Shown piece after piece: positions 1-7,211 of a DNA stretch of 9,129 nucleotides; positions within the stretch are counted from its first letter, which is position 1, and every line of letters begins with the position of its first letter. The stretch covers positions 1 through 9,129 of the forward strand of contig JAFTXF010000033.1 of NCBI GenBank assembly GCA_017461685.1, given 5' to 3'. Below the pieces are notes generated by a model, which saw nothing but the letters and a program-made list of their open reading frames with translations, made no database searches and had not been told where the DNA came from. Origin of the DNA: Lachnospiraceae bacterium (GTDB lineage: Bacteria > Bacillota > Clostridia > Lachnospirales > Lachnospiraceae). The position numbers and the translations under genes were made by a program.

Positions 1-410
1 GTCTGCTCTGATGTCTCTGCTGCGCTTTGCATACCACCAAAATCATATACAAATTTAAACTCCTCACCGCCAACCTGTACCATAAGATACTTCGGTTCCC
101 AAATAACCTTCCTAATATCCAGTACATACTCAGAAAACTCCCTGCACAGCTTCACAACAGCCTTTGCTATCATAATAGCCAAGGGGCGTTTCAGCTTCTG
201 AGTCTGCAGTAATACATCCAATGACTGCATGCCGCTGATTTCATAGTACAAGTAATCCTTGCCGTTTTGTGCCCTTTGCTGAAAGCTTAACAGACTGTTC
301 AATGTATTATTCATACACATCTGATACTCGTAACCTTCTGTTATATGAGCATCACATAATATTCTTATATAATTCTTTTGGTTGCCTCGCACAAATTCAG
401 CTTCACTCAC
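1..410 (-). CDS. DUF6382 domain protein (Tad-locus accessory, probably FHA-type), 3' end outside window
   Basis: The frame is open from a GTG at 410 to the left edge, giving 136 visible residues. It starts MSEAEFVRGNQKNY and continues through DYLYYEISGMQSLDVLL (52-68) and the block around VIWEPKYLMVQVGGEEFKFVYDFGG (102-126). This is the pattern I know from the DUF6382 N-terminal domain, which in clostridial Tad loci is usually followed by an FHA phosphopeptide-binding domain. That second domain would lie beyond the window and is not seen. No signal peptide or membrane helix is visible, so a cytoplasmic location is expected. The GTG overlaps the end of the preceding pseudopilin gene by 8 bases and has an AGAGGGGG Shine-Dalgarno about 9 bases upstream. 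An internal ATG at codon 33 would cut into the domain. The role is inferred: a cytoplasmic adaptor or regulator of the pilus machine. Recognition of the family is fairly sure; the function is not. Confidence 0.8.
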   Translation of the reverse strand, partial: MSEAEFVRGNQKNYIRILCDAHITEGYEYQMCMNNTLNSLLSFQQRAQNGKDYLYYEISGMQSLDVLLQTQKLKRPLAIMIAKAVVKLCREFSEYVLDIRKVIWEPKYLMVQVGGEEFKFVYDFGGMQSAAETSEQ

Positions 411-873
411 CTTCTGCTTCCCCCTCTGTTAAAATATCTTCTTTTATAATTAATAAACGTTTACACAACCGTAAAACATCAGCAGGATTGATAGCAGTTA
501 CTTGTTGAGAAGCATATATGTTCCACTTTTCCTGCCCAATTCCCCAAATATTTATCGGATTGTTCATATAGCCACGACCTTCAATACAAACCTTCTCCCC
601 TTCTATGTCATAAATAGTCGTCAATTCCTCCGTAAACAAATACTTCTCTCCATACAGCTCCTTTTCCTTTTGCTGCAGATATGCTGCTTTTTGTGCAGCG
701 TCCAACGCTGCGGTATGCATTCCCTCCAGAGCAAGTATACATACATTCGTCTGCAGAATACACTCATTATACATAAACAGACCTATACTAATAATAAACC
801 CATACAAAATAATCACTCCTGATATCAGCAGTGTATATTCAACTGTAATAAAAGCCTCCGCATACTTTTTCAT
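403..873 (-). CDS. TadE-like pseudopilin, small (156 aa)
   Basis: This is a 156-residue protein with a type IVb pilin-like N-terminus. A short basic leader (MKKYAEA) is followed by FITVEYTLLI and a hydrophobic helix at about residues 13-35, so a cut after Ala7 would put Glu12 at +5, as TadV-type peptidases expect. The rest (about 36-156) is hydrophilic and should be extracytoplasmic, with KEKELYGEKY and VCIEGRGYMNNP stretches that I do not recognise as a named domain. TadE/TadF-type pseudopilins are minor components needed for Flp pilus assembly; here the assignment rests on the leader, the helix and the operon. The ATG overlaps the TGA of the prepilin peptidase gene (ATGA), with AGGAG 10 bases upstream, so the start is firm. 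The next gene begins inside its last codons. It may be called only a hypothetical protein by automated annotation. Confidence 0.75.
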   Translation of the reverse strand: MKKYAEAFITVEYTLLISGVIILYGFIISIGLFMYNECILQTNVCILALEGMHTAALDAAQKAAYLQQKEKELYGEKYLFTEELTTIYDIEGEKVCIEGRGYMNNPINIWGIGQEKWNIYASQQVTAINPADVLRLCKRLLIIKEDILTEGEAEGE

Positions 874-1268
874 TTTAATAATGCTCCTATATGTATAATT
901 GTCAAAAAGGGGATTAGCGGCATCGATTCTGTTCGCCTATACCAAATCGCTCTGCATATTCCAAATGCAGCCGCCATTGTCAAACCAAATAAGAACCACA
1001 TGCAAGTACGCCTCCATCCATAAAGTGCTCCGCATATTATCCCAAGCAGCCCGTCACCAAGCCCCAGGCTTTTAGGAAAACACACAGACAATACACACAA
1101 TAAAATTCCCGGCATAATACCTAATACCAAATTCCAGAATCCCGTCGTGCAAAAACCGTATACTATTGCAGCCGCCAGCGGAAATATTAAAGCTATCAAT
1201 GGCACTTTCTTACTACGTATATCCATGACGCTTAAAATAAATAAATATCCTAACACTATATAATCCAT
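870..1268 (-). CDS. tadV: Prepilin peptidase, A24 family (TadV/CpaA-like)
   Basis: This 132-residue integral membrane aspartyl protease is expected to cut the leaders of the Flp pilin and the TadE-like proteins at the cytoplasmic face of the membrane. Both catalytic Asp motifs are visible: Asp16 in VMDIRSKKVP, and the GxGD signature at 69-72 in SLGLGDGLLG. Several hydrophobic helices surround them, and the C-terminus MPLIPFLTIIHIGALL matches the family ending. It is the short form, without the N-terminal methyltransferase and Cys-rich domains of type IVa PilD, as is usual for Tad peptidases. I chose the ATG at 1268 over an upstream in-frame ATG at 1292. It follows the stop of the previous gene by 2 bases and has AGGGGAG 7 bases upstream, whereas the longer form would add MQSEGRIV, which is really the Shine-Dalgarno region. 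It overlaps the next gene by ATGA. Confidence 0.9.
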   Translation of the reverse strand: MDYIVLGYLFILSVMDIRSKKVPLIALIFPLAAAIVYGFCTTGFWNLVLGIMPGILLCVLSVCFPKSLGLGDGLLGIICGALYGWRRTCMWFLFGLTMAAAFGICRAIWYRRTESMPLIPFLTIIHIGALLK

Positions 1269-1270
1269 AA

Positions 1271-2257
1271 CTATTCTCCCCTCTGACTGCACCTCTCACA
1301 AAGAGACCTGTCTTGCACAGAATCTTTTGCGACGCAGGACACCGTCCTTCGCAATCCGGAGCAAGACAATTCTTCATGATACCTGTCGCCCTTTTTAGTA
1401 ATATAGTATATACTCTGCAAAGCTCCGTCACAGCACTTCTCACATGCTTCATAGCTTTCCCCATAATCATTTCTCATCGTACCCAATTCACTGCCTGCAA
1501 CACTTTGAATAGAAAGCTTCAAATGAGTACAATCGGGAAACATATGATATACGCTCCCGCTTTCTGTAATATAAACATAATCCTCCTGTGCCGTCTGGGT
1601 CACTGTATACCCCGTCCACATTCTGGTGTAGAGCTGATTACTCATCCGCTGCTTTCTGCCGGTCAATGAAAGCAGCGGCTCTACATAATAATTTGCAACT
1701 ATCGAAATACAGGATTCCCTTTCATTTATATATGAACCCAGCAAAGAAATCCCCTCCGCACCACCATATATATTCTGCTCAAATATTGGTCCACTGCATT
1801 GTTTTTTGACTTGCGTATCCAAAAAAACTTCCGAAAAAAGCAGGGACGAAATTACTTCCTTTCCAAGGTGAATTTCCTCATTTTTTTCTGTAATTTCATC
1901 ATAAACATATCCGTATACACTGATGGGCATACTCACATTTTTTACCGCAAGCAAAACTCCGCTATATACGGACAGACACTGAAGCAAGGATAACACTTCC
2001 AAAAAACAAAGCAACACGACCGGTATTGCAATAGATGCCTCAACCGTAACACTGGCCTTTATGTGTGCAGATAATCGAAAAGATACTCTTTTCACATATT
2101 CTGACACCCCTTGAATACAAAAGGATTTTGATTTTCTGACCTTACCCTGAGCCTGGAGAGCTTTTAAAATTTGGCAAAATTCAGTTGGTTTTAAATGGCT
2201 TATCAAGGAATTCATTGAACACTGCCAAAGAGTACCTTTTCGATTACCTGTACACAT
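1271..2257 (-). CDS. TadE-like pseudopilin with two C-terminal H-C...CxxC modules
   Basis: A 328-residue protein. An unusually long, basic N-terminal segment of about 68 residues precedes the pilin-like motif IKASVTVEASIAIPVV; cleavage after Ala68 would put Glu73 at +5, followed by a hydrophobic helix (about 74-100). The extracytoplasmic part ends in two related modules. The first runs VYITESGSVYH..., with His238, Cys243 and C272-x-x-C275. The second runs YYITKKGDRYH..., with His294, Cys299 and C320-x-x-C323. Each could hold a metal ion, which is inference from the Cys/His spacing. The ATG at 2257 is preferred because AGGAG lies 5 bases before it; a TTG at 2272 also exists and would overlap the DUF5702 stop by ATGA-like coupling. 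A later start at 2215 would shorten the basic segment. A structural minor pilin or surface component is the likely role. Confidence 0.72.
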   Translation of the reverse strand: MCTGNRKGTLWQCSMNSLISHLKPTEFCQILKALQAQGKVRKSKSFCIQGVSEYVKRVSFRLSAHIKASVTVEASIAIPVVLLCFLEVLSLLQCLSVYSGVLLAVKNVSMPISVYGYVYDEITEKNEEIHLGKEVISSLLFSEVFLDTQVKKQCSGPIFEQNIYGGAEGISLLGSYINERESCISIVANYYVEPLLSLTGRKQRMSNQLYTRMWTGYTVTQTAQEDYVYITESGSVYHMFPDCTHLKLSIQSVAGSELGTMRNDYGESYEACEKCCDGALQSIYYITKKGDRYHEELSCSGLRRTVSCVAKDSVQDRSLCERCSQRGE

Positions 2258-2268
2258 ATCTGCTCCTA

Positions 2269-3675
2269 TCAATATTGTAATTGCTTTGTTATTATATATG
2301 TTTTATCGTATGTATCTTCAAAAGTACCTGTCAAAACTCCATGACCTATACATCCGTCCATGCGAAAATCGCTCTGTTCCTCCCGTATGGATAGCTCAAT
2401 CATATCCATAGTGCGCATAGTCAACGTATCTTTTTGCTGCAGTACCAAAAGCAGCATTAAATAGTCTTTATAATTCAGAGAAAACTCAGAAACCACCTCT
2501 ACCCCCAATGACTTCACCAAGGGAATCTCCTTACCTTGAAACAGCTGCTGTAAATCTTCCACGCTGTCCTCATAAGCCCAGTATAGCAGTATGGCCTGCT
2601 TTATCACAGGTGACAGCCATGGAACATATGCAGCTGTTGCTGCCGCCGTTCCAATGACTTCTGCTTCTGCATTCCGTGCCTCATCCTGAAGCAGACATAA
2701 ATAATTGTCAATTTCTCTAAGCAGTAGTAATTTGCCTATAACCACCTCAAGATTTGCAGCATCACTGGACTTTCCCCCAATTATGTATTCCAGCTGACAC
2801 CGGAAATCAATACTCTGAACCATATCAGTCCCATCCATATAACAGGGGAAATGATCTAAGATATATTTACAAAAGAGTGCTTTGTTCCATACGCCTCCAG
2901 CATCTTCTGTACTTCCCGTTTTACTTCCGGCTGCCAGCGTTCGGTTGGATACAAGCCTGTCGGTATCTACCCTGACCTCTGAAATCTCAGCATCACCCAA
3001 TATCTGTCCTAACAGCAGCTTTCCTACGCTAATATCATCCAACGGATTATCAATGTCTACCGTTTCATATTCCGGTTCCTCTAACAATATTGGGTCGCCA
3101 TTCTTATCAACACCCCAAACAGCCTCTTTCACTTCAACTTCCGTACCGTTTACATCATCGATTGCCTGCTGCGTTTGAGAAAGCTCTTGATTTATATATG
3201 CCTCCATATCGCTGACAGCCTCTGCCTGCTCCAACCACTGAAGCGCCTGTTCAATATAGGTAATACCAATAGATTCCTCTGCCGCCTCTACGGCCTGCAA
3301 ATAAAAATCTGTCCCGGAATAATCCGTTGCCAGGAGTACATCTGTCAAATGCATATCTGTGCACTCCAATGCCAGCCATCCGTAGTTATCAAAGCTCAGA
3401 TTCTTATCCACATAGCCTCGTAAATGCGTCTTAACCAATTCATAATTCGGCACCTGCGTCCCGTAGCTGCAATCTAAATAAAGCACATCATAATCCTCCC
3501 ATAATCGGTTATGATACTCTGCCAGTAAGGACTGTACACCTGTATCATAAATCACGTCTGCCTTTAATAGCATAGTGTTTTCCCTTGCACTCTCAATTAA
3601 CACCATGCAAAACGATAACGCCAACGTAACCGTCAGAGCTAAAAACACACTGACAGAGCCCCTTACATATTTCAT
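2269..3675 (-). CDS. DUF5702 domain protein of the Tad locus
   Basis: A 468-residue protein with a single N-terminal hydrophobic helix (about 7-27) after a short basic start (MKYVRG). It is followed by the block LIESARENTMLLKADVIYDTG, then LLAEYHNRLWEDYDVLYLD. This GSV-x-V-F...ESAR...AEY pattern is what I associate with DUF5702, a family of unknown function found next to TadE-like genes in clostridia. Most of the protein (about 30-468) is acidic and probably outside the membrane; an alanine-rich stretch near 345-365 is moderately hydrophobic. The N-terminus resembles a pseudopilin leader (G6 then SVSVF), but Phe11 replaces the +5 Glu. The ATG has AGGAG 5 bases upstream, and the TAG of the pilin gene overlaps that Shine-Dalgarno, so the two are closely coupled. 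A surface or periplasm-like scaffold role is a guess from location. Confidence 0.8.
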   Translation of the reverse strand: MKYVRGSVSVFLALTVTLALSFCMVLIESARENTMLLKADVIYDTGVQSLLAEYHNRLWEDYDVLYLDCSYGTQVPNYELVKTHLRGYVDKNLSFDNYGWLALECTDMHLTDVLLATDYSGTDFYLQAVEAAEESIGITYIEQALQWLEQAEAVSDMEAYINQELSQTQQAIDDVNGTEVEVKEAVWGVDKNGDPILLEEPEYETVDIDNPLDDISVGKLLLGQILGDAEISEVRVDTDRLVSNRTLAAGSKTGSTEDAGGVWNKALFCKYILDHFPCYMDGTDMVQSIDFRCQLEYIIGGKSSDAANLEVVIGKLLLLREIDNYLCLLQDEARNAEAEVIGTAAATAAYVPWLSPVIKQAILLYWAYEDSVEDLQQLFQGKEIPLVKSLGVEVVSEFSLNYKDYLMLLLVLQQKDTLTMRTMDMIELSIREEQSDFRMDGCIGHGVLTGTFEDTYDKTYIITKQLQY

Positions 3676-3683
3676 AACTGCTC

Positions 3684-3863
3684 CTACACACGCATTGCCT
3701 GCTTGGTGATTTTATCCATGATACTTTCTACCAAATCCATAATTTGCTCTTTAAATATCAGTACTACTGCAATCAGTACCACCAATAATAAAATCACTTC
3801 TACTGTAGTAATTCCTCTCTCATCATGCATACTATTCTTTAAACGTAATAAAACTAATCTCAT
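3684..3863 (-). CDS. flp: Flp-type IVb pilin (major pilin candidate)
   Basis: This 59-residue pilin precursor has the signature DERG followed by ITTVEVILLLVVLIAVVLIF. Cleavage after Gly17 would leave a mature pilin of only 42 residues, with Glu22 at +5 and one hydrophobic helix (about 22-37), then a short amphipathic tail ending KITKQAMRV. This matches the Flp1 family of Gram-positive Tad loci, and it is the likely main fibre subunit exported by TadA/B/C and processed by the peptidase at 870-1268. The start is uncertain. ATG 3863 gives a usual leader length but has no clear Shine-Dalgarno. A GTG at 3902 directly follows an in-frame stop. ATG 3830 (MHDERG) would give a 6-residue leader and would be the first usable codon for the internal promoter just upstream. 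The mature part is the same in all cases. Confidence 0.85.
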   Translation of the reverse strand: MRLVLLRLKNSMHDERGITTVEVILLLVVLIAVVLIFKEQIMDLVESIMDKITKQAMRV

Positions 3864-3867
3864 TGTC

Positions 3868-3896
3868 TTTATATGAAAATGGTGCAAAAATGTCCA
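3868..3896 (-). promoter_or_regulatory. Internal sigma-A-like promoter before the pilin gene
   Basis: On the minus strand TGGACA (3896-3891) is separated by 17 bases from TATAAA (3873-3868). The -35 hexamer is identical to that of the tadZ promoter. Transcription would begin near 3861, inside the ATG at 3863, so a transcript from here would use the ATG at 3830. An extra promoter for the pilin would fit the need for many copies of it. This is prediction from sequence only. Confidence 0.5.
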
Positions 3897-3935
3897 ACAC
3901 ACTCATTTGCAGCACTTCCAATACCCTCCATTCTT

Positions 3936-5270
3936 TTAAAATTGTAAACTGCTAAACGCAGGCAACATAATTAATGCAATCACAATACCCAACTGCAGCA
4001 TCATAGGTGCAATTAAGGCAGTGGACACCTGCTCTCCCTTCACCTTGGCCTGCCGCCTTTTTTCCTCACGAACTTGCTCTGCTTCCTTTTCTAAAAGCGC
4101 AGCAAGACCCTGTGCTCCGTTTAAGACCCCCTGATTGAGCAAGCCTGCCAGTTTTTTGTAATTGGCATCATCACAAAACTCTGAAAATCTTCCTAACGCA
4201 GCCGAAAAACTGTATCCGTTTTCCAAATCTTTCTGAAATTCCCACAAAGCTAACCGCAGTAAGTGTCCCTGTGGCTTTCGTTTTTCATAATCTGCTGCGC
4301 ATAACACCATTGCTTTCTGTAAAGTCATGCCTGCCGATATGTACAAAGAAAGACTGCTGACCAATGCTGCATACTCTGCACGAAAAATTTCCTGCCTCTT
4401 GCTTCTTGCTGCCCGCAAATCATAATCCTTACCAAACCACAGGCATAAACCTGCCACAGCAATAATCAACGCCAGCCAAAGCAGTGTATAATCAGACGAA
4501 ACCACCTGATACTGAAGCTCTTCTCCTTCAAATTCCTTCGGCAGTTCCCACACCTCATCTTCCCGGCCGGCAGCCTCTTCTGCTTCAAGGAAACTGCCCA
4601 GTGCTCTTTTATACTGTTCTTCTTCGGTCAGGTTTTCCTTTAAAACCAGTATCCCGAACTGCTCCTGCCACAGCCATTCCCTATAACAGAATTCCGCTGT
4701 CAGTACAACCACGGTATCCTCCGTAAGCTCTGTCCGATTGACACATCCTACATTATCTACAACTTGCTCCCTGTCGCTTTCCCAATAAATATCAAAGGGA
4801 TACCCATCCAGGTAATCCGGCAGTATCAAATTCTCCGTAACAGCATTCAGGCTGATATTACTCCCTAAAATATCGTGCTGCAGAACAGTAACAGCCTCTC
4901 GAAACAGTGCCTCCGCTTCCTCTGCGGTAAGTGCAATCGGAGATACCTCTAAAGAATACATAAATTCCTGCTCTCCCACCTTCAGCATAAACTCCTGACT
5001 GTCTTCATGCGCTTGCGGCCGTTCCAGCCGAGCAACCTGCTCATTACTCCCGAAAAGTGTTTGTATCACATAGAAACCTACAAGCATTCCCCCTAGAAGT
5101 ATCAGCCCAATGACATACTGCAGTTTTTGGATATAATATTGTTTTTCTTCCTTGTGCAGCTGCCAAAGATCCTGCCGCACCTCTTTAGGAAAGAACAAAT
5201 AAGCCAGCCTGCCTCTTTCCAGTACAGAATATATGCTCTCTGCCGCCTTCTGTAAAATACGTCCCATCAT
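3936..5270 (-). CDS. tadC: TadC-like pilus assembly membrane protein (T2SSF domain) with large extracytoplasmic insert
   Basis: A 444-residue inner-membrane platform protein. A membrane helix at about 52-73 (YVIGLILLGGMLVGFYVI) is followed by some 185 hydrophilic, acidic residues, a second helix at about 262-280, a T2SSF domain (about 300-415, with SLSLYISAGMTLQKAMVL and NYKKLAGLLNQGVLNG) and a C-terminal helix ending MLPAFSSLQF. The second half is typical of TadB/TadC (GspF-like) proteins, which with TadB couple TadA to pilin assembly. The insert between helices 1 and 2 should lie outside and makes the protein clearly longer than classical TadC (around 300 residues); it contains ALTAEEAEALFREAV and VCYREWLWQEQFG-like stretches I cannot assign. 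ATG 5270 overlaps the tadB stop (ATGA) and has AGAGG 7 bases upstream; the frame stays open further up to 5345, but that lies within tadB. Confidence 0.83.
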   Translation of the reverse strand: MMGRILQKAAESIYSVLERGRLAYLFFPKEVRQDLWQLHKEEKQYYIQKLQYVIGLILLGGMLVGFYVIQTLFGSNEQVARLERPQAHEDSQEFMLKVGEQEFMYSLEVSPIALTAEEAEALFREAVTVLQHDILGSNISLNAVTENLILPDYLDGYPFDIYWESDREQVVDNVGCVNRTELTEDTVVVLTAEFCYREWLWQEQFGILVLKENLTEEEQYKRALGSFLEAEEAAGREDEVWELPKEFEGEELQYQVVSSDYTLLWLALIIAVAGLCLWFGKDYDLRAARSKRQEIFRAEYAALVSSLSLYISAGMTLQKAMVLCAADYEKRKPQGHLLRLALWEFQKDLENGYSFSAALGRFSEFCDDANYKKLAGLLNQGVLNGAQGLAALLEKEAEQVREEKRRQAKVKGEQVSTALIAPMMLQLGIVIALIMLPAFSSLQF

Positions 5271-6073
5271 ACGACAACCTCTGTAAGCTTTTGCCCCCAC
5301 CAGACACTGGCAATATAAAGGCACATACACACACTCATAATGCAAATGCCGGACACATTATGATAAAGGGAAGTAAAGTATCCTCCACTGGCTTTTCCCA
5401 CAAATAACAATATGGCAAAAGGCATGGTGCACATAATGCGCTGCTCTAACTGTTTGGCAGCTGTCATGGCGTGAATCTCCTGCCTTAAGTCTATTTTCTC
5501 GTATATCTGCTGTATGCTTCGCTCTAATATAGATGTCACATGACCGCCCTGCCTTTGTACAATCTCAAAGATTACAGCGAAATCCTCAATGACCTCCACA
5601 TGTGTCTCTTCACCAAATCTCCGCATGCATATCTCCACGGAGATGTGCAGCTGCAAGTTATGGTAAAATTGCTTGAGCCCCAATAGAACAGGATGTCCTT
5701 GTCCCATATGCACTGTAAAATCACTTTGACATCCAAGCATGGCGCGTTCCACACTCTTCCCGGCAGATAAACCACTCTTTATGTAATAAAGCCATTCCTT
5801 AAAACCGCTCTCTATATCCAATAATACCTGCCTGCGCCAATTCTTCCACTGTACGTACACAAGCACTGCTGTCAACGGCAATAGGCATACAACCGAAATC
5901 CAGCTACGGTAAAAGAAATAACATAAAACCAGCTGGCAGGCAAAACCTCTTCCACACCACAGCAGCAGTAACTTGCACCGTACATCAGGCAAGTACCTGG
6001 AAGCCTGCCATTCGCAGCTTTCCTGTATGCGTGAGCTCACCCATTCTCTGCAATTTGCCCAGTATTTTTCCAT
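5267..6073 (-). CDS. tadB: TadB-like pilus assembly membrane protein (T2SSF domain)
   Basis: A 268-residue membrane platform protein. Two hydrophobic helices at about 34-54 and 57-76 precede a cytoplasmic T2SSF domain (about 85-210) with the family pattern GFKEWLYYIKSGLSAGKSVERAM and later FAVIFEIVQRQGGHVTSIL. Two more helices follow at about 214-229 and 238-260. In Tad systems TadB and TadC form a heteromeric platform driven by TadA. The protein is unusually rich in Cys near and within membrane segments. The ATG at 6073 lies 89 bases inside the end of tadA, but GGAGGAAGGAG with a 6-base spacer makes it convincing, and a later start would remove the first helices. It ends in an ATGA overlap with tadC. 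Confidence 0.88.
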   Translation of the reverse strand: MEKYWANCREWVSSRIQESCEWQASRYLPDVRCKLLLLWCGRGFACQLVLCYFFYRSWISVVCLLPLTAVLVYVQWKNWRRQVLLDIESGFKEWLYYIKSGLSAGKSVERAMLGCQSDFTVHMGQGHPVLLGLKQFYHNLQLHISVEICMRRFGEETHVEVIEDFAVIFEIVQRQGGHVTSILERSIQQIYEKIDLRQEIHAMTAAKQLEQRIMCTMPFAILLFVGKASGGYFTSLYHNVSGICIMSVCMCLYIASVWWGQKLTEVVV

Positions 6074-7211
6074 TTTCTTCTCCTTCCTCCTGAAATAAGT
6101 ATAAAAGCTTCAGCTGTATCTCCCCCTGTTCCAGACCTACAATCTCCCAAATCTCCATCACTCTCCTGGAATGGTCCCTGAGCCGTCCAAGATGCACGAT
6201 AATATTGATACTAAGCAGCTGTCTGCGTACCGCTGTCAAGGGCATTTCCTGCGACATCAGACACATCGTTTCCAGGCGGGAAATCATATCCCGGCCGGAA
6301 TTGCTGTGTCCCGTGGACATACTGCCCTCCTGCCCCGTATTCATAGCCTGCAGCATATCTATACACTCCTCTCCACGCACCTCTCCGACAATAATCCTGC
6401 TGGGACGCATACGCAAAGAAGTCTTAATCAAATCACGCATGGTGATAGCTTTACATTCCCCGTCATGGCTGTCCCTTGTCTCAAGGCGCACCAGATTTGG
6501 CGTATTCTGAAGCTTCAACTCCGCACTGTCCTCCAGTGTAATAATCCGCTCCTCCTCCGGAATGTACCCTGATAAAATATTTAAAAAGCTGGTCTTGCCC
6601 GCGCCGGTACCTCCGCTGACAAAAATATTGTACTTGGCAATTACAAGCTTACGCAGAAATTCTGCACATTCTTCGGTAATACTGCCCATCCGTATCAAAT
6701 CCCCCATTTGCAGCGGCTTATCCTGAAAATGGCGGATTGTCATGCAGGACCCCTGCAAGGCCACAGGATGCAGTACCACATTTACACGGGACCCATCCTC
6801 CAATCTGGCATCTACAATAGGGTTGGCGCCATTTACTACTCTGTTACACCTGGAAACAATCTGCTGTATAATATCCATGTAACGCTCTTCCGACTCAAAA
6901 GAGCCTTCATACCGCTCCATCCGCCCATTACGCTCCACAAAAATATTATTATAGCTGTTCATCATAATCTCTGTAATGTCCTGCTGTTCCAAAAGCTCCT
7001 CCAGCAAGTCCAGCTTGCGGATGCTGTTAAATACTTCCTTAATCATCCTGGCCTTGTCCTGCGGCCGCAGCAAGCGGTAACCTGCAAATTCTCTGGCCGT
7101 CTCCTCAATATACAAATACACTGCATCGTCCTCCATATGCTCCTGTTCCTGCAAAAAGCTCATAACCTTATCTTTCACCTGCATTTTACAAACCTCATAT
7201 CCTGTTGTCAT
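5985..7211 (-). CDS. tadA: TadA/CpaF-type secretion ATPase
   Basis: A 408-residue type II/IV secretion ATPase that powers pilin extrusion from the cytoplasmic face. An N-terminal helical region (1-75) precedes the conserved core: ITEIMMNSYNNIFVERNG (79-96), the VNGANPIVDARLEDGSRVN block (126-144), Walker A SGGTGAGKT at 199-207 (Lys206), the Asp box ITLEDSAEL (224-232), Walker B RIIVGEVRGEE (272-282) and the His box STGHSNSG with His302. All key residues are present, so it should be active. The start at 7211 overlaps the tadZ stop (ATGA) and has AAGGAGGT 9 bases upstream; the same frame is open up to 7382, but that region belongs to tadZ. The last 30 or so residues overlap tadB and look like an add-on tail (GKILGKLQRMGELTHTGK...) beyond the usual end of the family. 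Recognition is very sure. Confidence 0.96.
   Translation of the reverse strand: MTTGYEVCKMQVKDKVMSFLQEQEHMEDDAVYLYIEETAREFAGYRLLRPQDKARMIKEVFNSIRKLDLLEELLEQQDITEIMMNSYNNIFVERNGRMERYEGSFESEERYMDIIQQIVSRCNRVVNGANPIVDARLEDGSRVNVVLHPVALQGSCMTIRHFQDKPLQMGDLIRMGSITEECAEFLRKLVIAKYNIFVSGGTGAGKTSFLNILSGYIPEEERIITLEDSAELKLQNTPNLVRLETRDSHDGECKAITMRDLIKTSLRMRPSRIIVGEVRGEECIDMLQAMNTGQEGSMSTGHSNSGRDMISRLETMCLMSQEMPLTAVRRQLLSINIIVHLGRLRDHSRRVMEIWEIVGLEQGEIQLKLLYLFQEEGEENGKILGKLQRMGELTHTGKLRMAGFQVLA
6080..6090 (-). promoter_or_regulatory. Strong tadB ribosome binding site inside tadA
   Basis: GGAGGAAGGAG lies 6 bases before the tadB ATG (6073) and codes for part of the EEGEE stretch of TadA. It fixes the tadB start despite the long overlap and would let tadB be translated before tadA translation has finished. 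Confidence 0.8.

Noticed and set aside
1213..1470. Minus-strand open frame of 85 codons over the end of the TadE-like gene
   Set aside because: It lies in another frame of a well-supported gene, with no ribosome binding site or sensible protein composition.
5271..5345. Upstream extension of tadC to 5345
   Set aside because: It is simply the other frame of the tadB 3' end; ATG 5270 has the stop-start overlap and a Shine-Dalgarno.
6171..6572. Long plus-strand open frames opposite tadA (for example 6171-6572 and 6708-7283)
   Set aside because: They are antisense to the conserved ATPase motifs and rich in His, Leu and Pro as expected for reverse-strand readings.
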